DNA from: Chloracidobacterium sp. CP2_5A
GTDB lineage: Bacteria; Acidobacteriota; Blastocatellia; Chloracidobacteriales; Chloracidobacteriaceae
NCBI GenBank assembly: GCA_002254845.1
Contig: NKPT01000008.1
Coordinates: 22,895-86,894, forward strand
Reading direction: 5' to 3'
Length of the DNA: 64,000 nt
How positions within the stretch are numbered: position 1 is the first letter of the stretch; the number at the start of each line of letters is the position of its first letter. This document shows positions 36,884 through 45,472 of the stretch, in pieces. Both the position numbers and the translations under genes were made by a program. The notes under the pieces are model-generated. The model had not been told where the DNA came from, did no database searches, and saw nothing but the letters and a program-made list of their open reading frames with translations.

Positions 36884-37618
36884 TCACCGGGCGGCGGATC
36901 GGGCCGCCTCAAAGCGCAGCCCGGCCGCCGTCCAATCAAGAATATCCCAGACGGCCGCGACATAGTCGGCGCGCTTGCTCTGGTACTTCAGATAGTAAGC
37001 GTGCTCCCAAACGTCAATGACCAGCAGCGGCGTCGCGCCCCATACCGTTAGGTCCTGATGCTTTTCCGCCTGTAACACCGTCAAGCGCCGATCCAGCGCC
37101 TGGTAAGCCAAAACGCCCCAGCCTGACGCCTCGACGGCGACGGTAGCCTTAGTCAAGTGCGCCTTGAGCTTCGCCAAGTCGCCAAAGTCGGCCGCGATGG
37201 CCTTGCTCAAATCGCCCTTCGGCTCGCCGCCGGGACTGGGCGTCAAGCTCGTCCAGTAAAGCGTGTGCAGCACATGCCCCGAGCCGTGGAAGGCCAACTC
37301 GCGGGACCAGTGCTTGACGAGCGCGAAGTTGCCGTCGGCGCGGGCCGCGGCAAGCTGCTTCAGCGCGTTGTTGGCGCCGTCCACATACGCCTTGTGGTGG
37401 ACGTCGTGGTGTAAGCGAACGGTCGTTTCATCAATGACGGGTTCAAGCGCCTTGTAGTCGTAGGGGAGGGGCGGAAGCGCGTACTGTCCTTGCGCGTCCG
37501 TCAGCCGACTGGCGGCGGTCAGCTTGTCGTCCGCCGCCGCATCAAAGCCAAGGCCCAACGCCGCGCCGGCGGTCGTTAGCGCCGTCGCCTTGAGAAAGTC
37601 GCGTCTCGATTCCGTCAT
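36884..37618 (-). CDS. sodB: Fe/Mn superoxide dismutase with Tat-type signal peptide
   Basis: 244 residues. The N-terminus SRRDFLKATALTTAGAALGLG is a twin-arginine signal. The dismutase follows: LPPLPYDYKALEPVI, LHHDVHHKAYVDG with the first metal His (H70), ELAFHGSGHVLHTLYW, VLAYQALD and DVWEHAYYLKYQSKRADY. Metal identity (Fe or Mn) is not decided. A Tat signal suggests folding with metal in the cytoplasm and export to the periplasm, which is uncommon for this family. The ATG at 37618 follows AAGGAGAAGC. Confidence 0.9.
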   Translation of the reverse strand: MTESRRDFLKATALTTAGAALGLGFDAAADDKLTAASRLTDAQGQYALPPLPYDYKALEPVIDETTVRLHHDVHHKAYVDGANNALKQLAAARADGNFALVKHWSRELAFHGSGHVLHTLYWTSLTPSPGGEPKGDLSKAIAADFGDLAKLKAHLTKATVAVEASGWGVLAYQALDRRLTVLQAEKHQDLTVWGATPLLVIDVWEHAYYLKYQSKRADYVAAVWDILDWTAAGLRFEAARSAAR

Positions 37619-37676
37619 CAACAGCTTCTCCTTGCCTATGACTTTTAGCCCCGGCGCAAATCAGGGCGCCGGCCGC

Positions 37677-38234
37677 TCAGGCGGCCGCGCCGCGCTTCCA
37701 ACGCTGCGCGGCAAGCGCCACGCGAGCGCCGAACTTCTCCGCCGTGGCGAGATCGCCGTCCGAAGGGCGGGCGCTGCCGTGGTCGGACTGCGCCGCCGCG
37801 CCCAGCATGCTGCCAATTCGGTTGATGGCGTCGTCGGCCCGACCGGCGGGCAGCTCGGCTTGCCCGACCCAGATCATGCCATGCTGCGCGGCGAAGATGA
37901 CCAACTGAATGAGCGTATTGAGCTTGTCGCCGCTCAGGCTGCCGGAGTTGGTAAAGCCGGCCGCGATTTTGTCCTTCCACGCCTGTTGAAGCCAACGGCG
38001 CGACGAGGCATCCATAAACGACTTGAACGGCCCGGAAACGCTGCCCATGTAGGTCGGCGATCCAAACACAATCGCGTCCGCCCCATCCAGGGTTTCCCAG
38101 TGGGCTTCGATGTCTTCAACGCGAATCAGTTGCGCGGAGACGTCCGGCGCGCGGCGCAGCCCTGCAAGCACCGCCTCCGCCTGCGCGGCCGTGTGGCCGT
38201 AGCCGCTGTGGTACACAATTGCAATCGTTGTCAT
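37677..38234 (-). CDS. Flavodoxin-like NAD(P)H:quinone oxidoreductase / FMN-dependent protein (WrbA-like)
   Basis: 185 residues with the FMN phosphate loop IAIVYHSGYGHTAAQAEAV at the N-terminus, and the flavin-binding loops IVFGSPTYMGSVSGPFKSFMD and GFTNSGSLSGDKLNTLIQL, then a HGMIWVGQ segment as in the WrbA family. It probably reduces quinones with NAD(P)H as an antioxidant flavoprotein. It starts at an ATGA that overlaps the stop of the small upstream gene, so the pair is translationally coupled. Downstream lies the SOD, which suggests an oxidative-stress role. Confidence 0.85.
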   Translation of the reverse strand: MTTIAIVYHSGYGHTAAQAEAVLAGLRRAPDVSAQLIRVEDIEAHWETLDGADAIVFGSPTYMGSVSGPFKSFMDASSRRWLQQAWKDKIAAGFTNSGSLSGDKLNTLIQLVIFAAQHGMIWVGQAELPAGRADDAINRIGSMLGAAAQSDHGSARPSDGDLATAEKFGARVALAAQRWKRGAAA

Positions 38235-38512
38235 CAGCTATTTCCTTCCTCCAGGGGCAGCGCGGGGGCGACGCCCGCCAAGCAATCCGCAGCGCTACAT
38301 TCCGGAAACACAATGTGAAAATCGCGAAGCGTTCGCAGGCAGGCTTCCAGCTCATCGCTGAGCTGCGTCTGTAGCTCAGCCTCGGTTGTCGGCAGGGCGA
38401 GCAACAGGTCGGAAATGGTCTCGAACCGCGCCTGCACTTGGGTGTAGAAATGCTCGCACCCCAAGTCAAAGCACTTCTCGGGCGGAAAATCATAACGACA
38501 GTGGTGAACCAT
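38234..38512 (-). CDS. Small cysteine-rich protein of unknown function
   Basis: 92 residues that begin MVHHCRYDFPPEKCFDLGC and later have PECSAADCLAG. The five cysteines and adjacent histidines could bind a metal or an iron-sulfur cluster, or form disulfides. The middle is helical (TTEAELQTQLSDELEACLRTL). There is no signal peptide. It overlaps the flavodoxin-like gene by ATGA, so the two are probably partners, perhaps as an electron carrier or redox sensor; that is inference. Confidence 0.65.
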   Translation of the reverse strand: MVHHCRYDFPPEKCFDLGCEHFYTQVQARFETISDLLLALPTTEAELQTQLSDELEACLRTLRDFHIVFPECSAADCLAGVAPALPLEEGNS

Positions 38513-39035
38513 AGATCGTTAGGCGGGGACGGGAAATCGCGGGGCGAGCCTCGGCGCGGGCGGCGCAATGCAAGCCCGACCGGCTGCGAGCGAGCCTATA
38601 GATAAGGGATGGAGACTGGCGCGGTCAACGCTTTCCAGTCGCTCATCAGCGCCCCGGCGATGGCGCTCTGCGAATGGCGCTCAAGCGTTCCGGCCGGGAC
38701 GCGGTAGGCCGTGAGCGCGCCGGCGCGCCATCGCATAAGGCCGCCAACGCCGGCAAGCCAGGCATCCCCGTTGGGGGCGACCGCCACGTCTCGAGCTGAG
38801 TTGATTTCGATCGGGTAGGTTGTTCAGCTTGCGCCCCGGCAAGACCTGCTTGCCGCTTGCATTGGCTGAACCCCTTGACGCATCCTCGGCGCGACATTTC
38901 GCTAAGCTAGGCGCTGGAGCGCGCACAGCTTCCAGCGACTCTAGCTGATAACTGCGCGTGACCTCCCCCAGCAACGCGCGAGCCAGGCGGGCGACAGGCG
39001 GTCAAGACCGCCGCGCAGGCTTTTCCCCGTAGCCA
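38513..39035. other. Intergenic region, mostly without genes
   Basis: About 520 bases between the small cysteine-rich gene and the RND-type adaptor. Apart from a possible propeller-like remnant on the minus strand (listed separately), I see no credible coding frame, terminator or promoter. Confidence 0.45.
38596..38823 (-). pseudogene. Possible remnant of a two-component-regulator propeller protein
   Basis: A short frame (open from about 38823 to its stop at 38596) reads SARDVAVAPNGDAWLAGVGG then LMRWRAGALTAYRVP. That is the repeat type seen in regulator-propeller or similar beta-propeller sensor domains (VAVAPDG-WLGT-GGL-R). It lacks a start and any flanking repeats, so it is likely a degraded piece. 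Chance resemblance is possible. Confidence 0.3.
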
Positions 39036-40247
39036 ATGCAGCTAATGTTGAAAATCGCTCGTCATCTCATCCCCGGGCTGGCGCTTTTGGGGGCGCTCCC
39101 CGGACTTGCCTGCAAAGGCGACCTTGCCGGAACAGCGAAAAGCGCCCCCGCCGCCGAGCCGCGGCGCGTCAGAACCGCTCCAGTCGCTAAGCGCCAGCTC
39201 GAGCGCGTCGTGACGGCCCTTGGGACGCTGGCGGCCTTCGAGCAAGCCACGCTGCGCGTCAAAGTCCCCGGCCGGCTGCAATCCATCGCCGTGGACTTAG
39301 GCACGGCGGTCAGGGCCGGACAGGTCGTCGCCCTCATAGAGCCTGACGATTACCGTCTTCGGGTACAGCAGGCGGAGGCCGCCTTGGCGCAGGCGCGCGC
39401 CCGACTCGGACTCCCCGCTGAAGGCAGCGACGACAAGGTTGACCCAGAACAAACCGCCACGGTTCGGCAGGCCAAGGCGGTGTTGGAACAAGCCCGGCTC
39501 GACCGCGACCGCAACCACGCCCTGCTTGAGCAAGGCATCATTTCTCGCTCGCAGTTCGATCTGACGGATGCGGCGTATAAGGTCGCGTTGAGCCGCTATC
39601 AGGATGCGCTTGAGGAAATCAACAACCGGATTGGCCTCCTGGCCCAACGGCGCTCCGAGTTGGCCATCGCCCGGCAACAACTGGCCGATACCGAGGTGAT
39701 TGCCCCGTTCAGCGGCGTGGTTCAGGAAAGAATCGGCAATGTCGGCGAATTTCTATCGCCCGGCTCGCCGGTGACAACCATTCTCAAGCTCAATCCCCTG
39801 CGCCTGCGGCTTGAAGTGCCGGAGCGGGCAGCCTATCAGGTTCGCGCGAATCAGAAAGTGCGCGTCCAGGTTGAAGGCGGCAACCGCGCTTATGCCGGAC
39901 AAATCAAGCGATTGAGTCCGGCGCTGATTGAGCAGAGCCGGATTCTTGTCATCGAGGCCGAGATCAGCAATGACGGCTCGCTCAAGCCGGGATCGTTTGC
40001 CCGCGCGGAAATCGTGACCAGCGCGACGGAGGAAGCCGTGACTGTCCCGACGCGCGCCGTCGTGACCTTCGCCGGGATTGACAAAGTGCTGACCATCCGG
40101 GAAGGCAAAGCCGTTGAGCGTCCTGTCACGCTGGGCCGCAAGACTGATGAATGGGCCGAAATCGTGAAGGGCGTCAGCGTCGGCGACCAAGTCATTCTCG
40201 ATCCGGTCACGCTGCAAACCGGCCAGCCGGTGGTCATCGAGGAGTGA
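39036..40247 (+). CDS. RND efflux periplasmic adaptor (membrane fusion) lipoprotein
   Basis: 403 residues. The signal peptide ends in a lipobox (PGLAC, Cys about 26). The protein then shows the adaptor pattern: beta-barrel start VRTAPVAKRQLERVV, lipoyl half-motif GRLQSIAVDLGTAVRAGQVVALIEPDDYRLRV, an alpha-hairpin (about 125-210), the second lipoyl half VIAPFSGVVQERIGNVGEFLSPGSPV, and a C-terminal membrane-proximal domain. It bridges an inner-membrane RND pump and an outer-membrane channel. Neither is encoded next to it. The substrate is unknown; metal efflux is a guess from the copA neighbour. Confidence 0.88.
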   Translation: MQLMLKIARHLIPGLALLGALPGLACKGDLAGTAKSAPAAEPRRVRTAPVAKRQLERVVTALGTLAAFEQATLRVKVPGRLQSIAVDLGTAVRAGQVVALIEPDDYRLRVQQAEAALAQARARLGLPAEGSDDKVDPEQTATVRQAKAVLEQARLDRDRNHALLEQGIISRSQFDLTDAAYKVALSRYQDALEEINNRIGLLAQRRSELAIARQQLADTEVIAPFSGVVQERIGNVGEFLSPGSPVTTILKLNPLRLRLEVPERAAYQVRANQKVRVQVEGGNRAYAGQIKRLSPALIEQSRILVIEAEISNDGSLKPGSFARAEIVTSATEEAVTVPTRAVVTFAGIDKVLTIREGKAVERPVTLGRKTDEWAEIVKGVSVGDQVILDPVTLQTGQPVVIEE

Positions 40248-40747
40248 GACGACGCCCGCTGTCAAAGAGAGCGGCGCCAAGCGAAGCGGCGCCGAGCGTC
40301 CAGCGCGCTTCCCGCGCGCCGGGCGCCACAAGGTCATCCCCGCCCATGGCGGGCAGAGATGACTGGCGAGACGTCTGAAGCGTAACATCCTGTTGACCCG
40401 AAGCCCCCGAAGCCTAAGCCGCCGCGCCTTCCGGGAAGGCGTAGCGCGTCGGGACGTCCGCGAAGCCCTCCCGCCCAGCCTTGGCGAAAAACGCTATCGC
40501 GCCAGGCCCCGGATCAGGTCCCGGATGCAGCGAAGGGCGCTCGCCCGGAGCTTGCGCCGAGATCAGCCTGGCGCTTTGCCGCCGGATTGGGCGCGATGAC
40601 AACCATCCCGACCCGCCCGCGCGCGAGGGGGAGCGCCCGGCGACTAGCGCGGAAACGCCTGCCGCCGCTAAACTTGACTGCGAATTTTTCTTCGGGCGAG
40701 TCGCGACGCCACGCTGAGCCCCGCTCTTGCAAAACCCTGGAAAGCCA
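40248..40747. other. Intergenic region with a GC hairpin, no gene seen
   Basis: About 500 bases between the adaptor and the P-type ATPase. The frames here do not show domain features. CCCGCC CAT GGCGGG (40339-40353) forms a hairpin without a T-tract 90 bases after the adaptor stop. I see no second pump gene and no clear promoter for copA. Confidence 0.4.
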
Positions 40748-43078
40748 ATGACAACCTTCATCAATTCAGCCAATTCAGCCGCAGCGACTTCAGCCGCAGC
40801 GACCGCTCGCCCCGCCGGCGAGCCGCCCCTTGCCGTCACGGAAGTCATTGGCGTCAGCGGCATGACGTGCGCGGCCTGCGCCAATCGGATTGAGCGAGCG
40901 TTACGACGCGCGAAAGGCGTTACGGCGGCAACCGTCAACTTGGCGACGGAACAAGCGATTGTCACCTTTCACCCGGAAACCATCGCTCTGCCCGCGCTGC
41001 ATGCCGCAATCGAAAAGCTCGGCTACGAGGTAGTAGCCGCCGCTGACGCGCCGGAACAAGCTTGCTCCGAGCCAACCAGCCGCGAGCGGGAAAGCCTTGG
41101 TCGGCAGGCGCTGCTGGCGGGACTTTTGGCGCTGTCGCTCTTCGCGCTGGAGATGTTGCCGATGCTCATCCCGGCGTTCCGCCACGCGCTCCTAACCCTA
41201 ATGAGCGAAACGGCGCTTCACTGGACGCAGCTTGGTCTGGCGACGCTGGCGCAGTTCGGACCCGGCTGGCGCTTTTACCGGAAGGGCTGGGCGGCGGCGC
41301 GCGCCGGGTCGCCGGATATGCATACGCTGGTCATGCTGGGGACGAGCGCCGCCTACGGCTATTCAGCGGCGGCAATGTTGTTTCCAGCGGCGTTTCCGGC
41401 TGGGACGCGGCATCTTTACTACGAAGCGGCGGCGGCGGTCATTGCGCTGGTTCTGCTAGGCAAGCGCCTTGAAGCGCGCGCGAAAGGTCAGGCGGGGGCG
41501 GCGCTTCGGCGGCTGCTCGACTTACAGCCAAAAACCGCCCGGGTTATTCGCAACCAGCAAACCGTTGATGTGCCGGTAGCGGCGATCTGTCCGGGCGACC
41601 TCGTCGTGGTTCGCCCCGGCGAGCGCATCCCGGCAGACGGCAGAGTGGTGGATGGCGCTTCTTTCGTGGACGAATCCATGCTGACCGGCGAGCCGCTCCC
41701 GGCGGCAAAAGCCGCTGGATGCGAGGTCATCGGCGGGACGGTCAACGGCCGGGGCAGTTTTGTCTTTCGGGCCGAGCGTGTCGGCGCCAAGACCGTCCTT
41801 CATAGCATCGCGCGCCTGGCGCAGGCTGCGCAGGGCGCAAAGCCGCCCATTCAGGATGTGGCCGATCGCGTGGTGAGCTGGCTTGTCCCGGCTGTGTTGG
41901 CTTTGGCGTTGGCGACCTTTGGCGTTTGGTGGCGCCTGGCGTCGCTGGACTTGGCGGTCGTCAACGCCGTGGCCACGCTCATCATCGCTTGCCCCTGCGC
42001 GATGGGGCTGGCGACGCCGACTTCGATTCTCGTCAGCGCGGGCAAGGCCGCGCAGCTTGGCATCCTGTTTCGCAAGGCCCGCGCCGTGCAGGCGCTTGCC
42101 AATCTGCGGACGGTGGTTTTTGACAAAACCGGCACGCTGACCGTCGGACGCCCAACGCTCACGGACACGCAGGTTGTAGCGCTGCCGCCAGGGCTTTCCG
42201 AAATAGAGTTGCTGGGCTGCATCGCGGCCGTCGAGCGGCGCTCAGAGCATCCGGTGGCGCAGGCCGTCGCGACCGCGGCCGATGCGGGCGGGTGGCCGCA
42301 ACCGAGCGTCGCCAACTTTACCGCGCTGCCTGGCCTGGGCGTGACGGCGACGGTCGCCGGGCGAGCGATAGCGGTGGGCGGCAAACAACTCATGGAAAGC
42401 CTCGGCGTGGACGCCAAAGCGCTGACGGCGACCGTGGAAAGCCTTGCGCGCGCCGGGAAAACGCCGATGTATGCCGCGCTCGACGGGCAGCTGGTCGCGC
42501 TGCTGGCCGTGGCCGACGAGGTGAAGCCAACGGCCGCCGCCGCGGTCGCGGGCTTGCGCGCCGCCGGGCTTGAAGTCGCGATGGTCACGGGCGACAACCG
42601 GCAAACCGCGCAGGCAGTGGCGGGCTGGCTGGGGATCGCCGAGGTCATCGCTGAAGCGCGCCCGGAGGCTAAGGCCGAGGCCGTGCAGTCGTTTCGGAAA
42701 CGCGGCGGCGTGGCCTTCATCGGGGACGGCATCAACGACGCGCCCGCGCTGGCAAGCGCCGATGTCGGGATCGCGCTTGGCGCGGGAACCGATGTCGCTA
42801 TTGAAGCCGCCGATGTCGTGTTGATGTCCGGCGACCCAACCGGCGCGCTGAACCTGATCGCGCTGGCTCGCGCGACGATGCGCAACATCCGTCAGAATCT
42901 GTTCTGGGCGTTCGCGTACAACGCGGCGCTCCTGCCAGTCGCCGCCGGGGCGCTCTACCCGGCCTATGGCGTCTTGCTGTCGCCGATCCTCGCCGGGGCC
43001 GCCATGGGCTTGTCGAGCTTGTTCGTTTTGGCCAACGCGCTGCGTCTGCGGCAATGGCAGCCGCCGGTTCAACGTTAG
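40748..43078 (+). CDS. copA: Copper-translocating P-type ATPase CopA
   Basis: 776 residues. The N-terminal metal-binding domain has [15 protein letters not shown] (CAAC at 41-44). Membrane helices follow, with the copper site CPC (near 415-417, [15 protein letters not shown]), the phosphorylation motif DKTGTLTVG (Asp near 458), a P-domain with HP ([12 protein letters not shown]), and the hinge [20 protein letters not shown] (near 659). It exports Cu+ from the cytoplasm using ATP. It is preceded by the RND-type adaptor; a chaperone or CueR-type regulator is not in view. Confidence 0.96.
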   Translation: MTTFINSANSAAATSAAATARPAGEPPLAVTEVIGVSGMTCAACANRIERALRRAKGVTAATVNLATEQAIVTFHPETIALPALHAAIEKLGYEVVAAADAPEQACSEPTSRERESLGRQALLAGLLALSLFALEMLPMLIPAFRHALLTLMSETALHWTQLGLATLAQFGPGWRFYRKGWAAARAGSPDMHTLVMLGTSAAYGYSAAAMLFPAAFPAGTRHLYYEAAAAVIALVLLGKRLEARAKGQAGAALRRLLDLQPKTARVIRNQQTVDVPVAAICPGDLVVVRPGERIPADGRVVDGASFVDESMLTGEPLPAAKAAGCEVIGGTVNGRGSFVFRAERVGAKTVLHSIARLAQAAQGAKPPIQDVADRVVSWLVPAVLALALATFGVWWRLASLDLAVVNAVATLIIACPCAMGLATPTSILVSAGKAAQLGILFRKARAVQALANLRTVVFDKTGTLTVGRPTLTDTQVVALPPGLSEIELLGCIAAVERRSEHPVAQAVATAADAGGWPQPSVANFTALPGLGVTATVAGRAIAVGGKQLMESLGVDAKALTATVESLARAGKTPMYAALDGQLVALLAVADEVKPTAAAAVAGLRAAGLEVAMVTGDNRQTAQAVAGWLGIAEVIAEARPEAKAEAVQSFRKRGGVAFIGDGINDAPALASADVGIALGAGTDVAIEAADVVLMSGDPTGALNLIALARATMRNIRQNLFWAFAYNAALLPVAAGALYPAYGVLLSPILAGAAMGLSSLFVLANALRLRQWQPPVQR

Positions 43079-43582
43079 GCGCTTTTGGCGGCCAAACAAA
43101 GCGCCTCCGCGCGGCAAATCAACTGGAGGACGTCCCGCCCCGGCGCAGGCGGGACAGCGGCATCCCCGGCATCGCCCGGCGATCAGCCATGTTTTTTTCA
43201 GCCGCTTCAAGCGCGACGGCAGCCGCGTCCTCATCGCTTCCGGCGTCGGAAGCCATCCCTCATCGCCGCCCCGATAATTGCCCGTCCGGTGGCGCGCTAG
43301 GTCAGAGCGGCGTCGCCAAGTCGGCGAGCTTCACAGCGCGCCGACGCCGGGGAAGCAAGCGTCCAGATTCCGCGCCGGCGACCGACCACTCTCCTCGCCC
43401 GCTTCGCGGCGGCGCGCGCCAACCTCGATTGGCTCGATCAGCGGCGCATTGAGACCGCCAATCGAAGGCGGAACTTCCTCGCAGGCCCGCGCTGGCGGAG
43501 AAATACGCCAGCGCCGGAAGCGCGCATAGCGATTGGCGCGCGCGGCGAAGCTCGAAAAAGCTGTTCCGCGCCTGAAGCGGCT
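43079..43582. other. Intergenic region between convergent genes, no gene seen
   Basis: About 500 bases after copA. The short reading frames in both directions do not resemble known proteins. Apart from the terminator-like structures at its start, I see only GC-rich sequence. Confidence 0.45.
43132..43198 (+). terminator. Terminator-like hairpins after copA
   Basis: GTCCCGCC (43132-43139) pairs with GGCGGGAC (43148-43155), an 8-bp perfect stem. A smaller stem ATCGCC/GGCGAT (43171-43183) is followed eight bases later by TTTTTTT (43192-43198). Together they may end the copA message, but the spacing is not ideal. Confidence 0.35.
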
Positions 43583-45034
43583 TCAGTACTTCGGCACGCT
43601 CGGATCAACATCATTCGACCAAGCGGCGATGCCGCCGGCCAAGTTGATTAGCTCGCCGCCGAAGCCAGCGCTCCTTAGGGCCTCGATGGCGCGCGCGCTG
43701 CGTCCGCCCATTTTGCAGTGCACAATCGTCACGCGCGTCGCGTCTATCTCATCCTTTCGCTCGACGACTTGGCCCAGCGGAATGAGCTTCGCGTTGGGCA
43801 AGCGCGCAATCTCGTATTCGTGCGGCTCGCGCACGTCAATGATTTGCAAATCCTCGCCCGCATCCAGGCGGCGCTTGAGCTCGACGGCAGTGATGGCTTC
43901 CATAGCCGGCTTCTCCGTTGGGGTCGGCGGCTTGAGGCCGCAAAATTGCTCGTAGTCAATGAGTTCAGTGATCTTTGGATGGTCGCTGCACAAAACGCAC
44001 TGCGGATGCTTGCGCAGCTTGAGCTCGCGGAACTTCATCCGCCAGGCGTCAAACAACAGCAGCCGCCCGATCAGCGGATCGCCCGCGCCCAAAATGAGCT
44101 TGATGGTCTCGTTGGCTTGAATCGCTCCAACAATCCCCGGCAGCGCGCCCAGCACGCCGCCTTCGGCGCAGGATGGCACGAGGCCCGGCGGCGGCGGCTC
44201 GGGATACAAGCACCGGTAGCACGGCCCGCGCTCGCCCCAAAACACGCTCGCCTGCCCTTCAAAGCGGAAAATCGAGCCATAGACGTTCGGCTTGTTGAGC
44301 AAGACGCAGGCATCGTTGACCAAGTAGCGCGTCGGGAAGTTGTCCGTGCCGTCCACGACAATGTCGTATTCGCGAATGATCTCCAGCGCGTTGCGGCTCG
44401 TCAGGCGCGTTTCGTGAATCTCCAGCCGGACGTTGGGGTTGATGTCCTGCAACCGGTCGCGCGCCGAAGCGACCTTGGGCCGGCCAACGTCCTTTGTGCC
44501 GTGAATGATTTGCCGCTGGAGGTTGGAGGCGTCCACCAGGTCAAAATCCACAATGCCGAGCGTCCCGACGCCGGCCGCCGCCAGATACATCCCCAGCGGC
44601 GCGCCCAGCCCCCCCGTCCCGACCATCAGGACGCGCGCCTGCTTGAGCTTGCGTTGTCCCTCCAGGCCGACTTCCGGCAGGATGAGATGTCGCCCATAGC
44701 GCGCGTATTCCTCCGGCGTCAGATCGGGCAACGGCCGCCCCGCGGCGTCGCCGTCGGCCGCGCCGCCGGCAATCGAAGGCACAATCAGCACGGCGTCGCC
44801 GTCGCGCAGCGGCGTATCTAGACCTTGCAGCGCCCGGATGTCCTCGTCGCCGACATAGATGTTGACGAAACTGCGCGCGCTGCCGCGGTCATCAAAAAGA
44901 TGCCGCTTGAGTTCGGGATGCGCCGCGCCAAGCGCCGCCAGCGCCTCTCCGGCGGTCGTTGCCGTCACTTCAATTTCCGCCTTGCCGCCGGCAAAGCCGC
45001 GCAGCGCGGTCGGGATGAGTACTGTCACGGGCAT
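43583..45034 (-). CDS. CysO-like ubiquitin fold fused to E1/MoeB-type activating enzyme and rhodanese
   Basis: 483 residues with three domains. Residues 1-91 are a beta-grasp sulfur carrier closely resembling mycobacterial CysO (VTVLIPTALRGFAGG, FVNIYVGDEDIRA, DGDAVLIVPSIAGG), with the di-glycine at 90-91. It is not at the C-terminus: a linker and a MoeB/ThiF E1 domain follow (LMVGTGGLGAPLGMYLA from 137, two CxxC zinc pairs, CYRC and CVLC, and a Cys near 288 in SCAEGG). The C-terminus is a rhodanese (from about 385, active CKMGGRS near 441). In mycobacteria CysO and MoeZ (E1-rhodanese) are separate. The fusion needs cleavage after Gly91 to free the carrier; the Mec gene is 8 bases away. Confidence 0.93.
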   Translation of the reverse strand: MPVTVLIPTALRGFAGGKAEIEVTATTAGEALAALGAAHPELKRHLFDDRGSARSFVNIYVGDEDIRALQGLDTPLRDGDAVLIVPSIAGGAADGDAAGRPLPDLTPEEYARYGRHLILPEVGLEGQRKLKQARVLMVGTGGLGAPLGMYLAAAGVGTLGIVDFDLVDASNLQRQIIHGTKDVGRPKVASARDRLQDINPNVRLEIHETRLTSRNALEIIREYDIVVDGTDNFPTRYLVNDACVLLNKPNVYGSIFRFEGQASVFWGERGPCYRCLYPEPPPPGLVPSCAEGGVLGALPGIVGAIQANETIKLILGAGDPLIGRLLLFDAWRMKFRELKLRKHPQCVLCSDHPKITELIDYEQFCGLKPPTPTEKPAMEAITAVELKRRLDAGEDLQIIDVREPHEYEIARLPNAKLIPLGQVVERKDEIDATRVTIVHCKMGGRSARAIEALRSAGFGGELINLAGGIAAWSNDVDPSVPKY

Positions 45035-45042
45035 AAGCTTGC

Positions 45043-45468
45043 TTATCCTTTCGCTAAAGGCTCAGGGTTGAACCGACTGCGGTCGGCCTCCATTTCCCAC
45101 GCCAACAGGTCGCCCGCCTTCCCCTGCGTCACTGAGACAATGACATACGAATAGACCGGCAGCGCATGGTCCAGGTCGTAGCTTGACGGAACGGCCGGAT
45201 GGTCGGGATGCGAATGGTAAAAGCCAATCACGTCCAGCCCTTGGCTTCGCGCATAACGCTCGCCGCGCATCAGCTCCTGCGGCGTGATCAAAAAGCGGTT
45301 GCGCTTGGCGCTTTCCTCGCGGGCGTTGGAAATCGGGAAGACCTCGCGCGTCGTCTTGCGCCCGTCAGCGTCAAAAGCGCCCAGCAGCAGCCCGCAGCAC
45401 TCGTACGGATAGTCGGCCTCGCCGTGGGCGCGGATGGCGGCCGCCTGCTCGTCGCTGAGACTCAACAT
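45043..45468 (-). CDS. mec: JAMM/MPN+ metallopeptidase Mec
   Basis: 141 residues. The zinc JAMM motif is complete: Glu23 in YPYECCGLLLG and H-S-H at 85-87 followed by seven residues, Ser95, and Asp98 (HSHPDHPAVPSSYD). In mycobacteria Mec cleaves cysteine from CysO-cysteine, releasing carrier and product. Here it may also cut the fused CysO-E1-rhodanese protein after its di-glycine. It lies between cysM and the fusion gene with 4- and 8-base gaps. An SD (GAGGTGAA) is present. Confidence 0.92.
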   Translation of the reverse strand: MLSLSDEQAAAIRAHGEADYPYECCGLLLGAFDADGRKTTREVFPISNAREESAKRNRFLITPQELMRGERYARSQGLDVIGFYHSHPDHPAVPSSYDLDHALPVYSYVIVSVTQGKAGDLLAWEMEADRSRFNPEPLAKG

Positions 45469-45472
45469 GCCT

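Noticed and set aside
40414..40965. Open minus-strand frame over the start of copA and the spacer
   Set aside because: It is Arg/Ala-rich, overlaps the confident copA coding region and has no family features.
43079..43582. tRNA or small RNA in the copA downstream spacer
   Set aside because: No cloverleaf, T-loop (GGTTCGAATCC-like) or other conserved RNA pattern was found; the hairpins there fit termination better.
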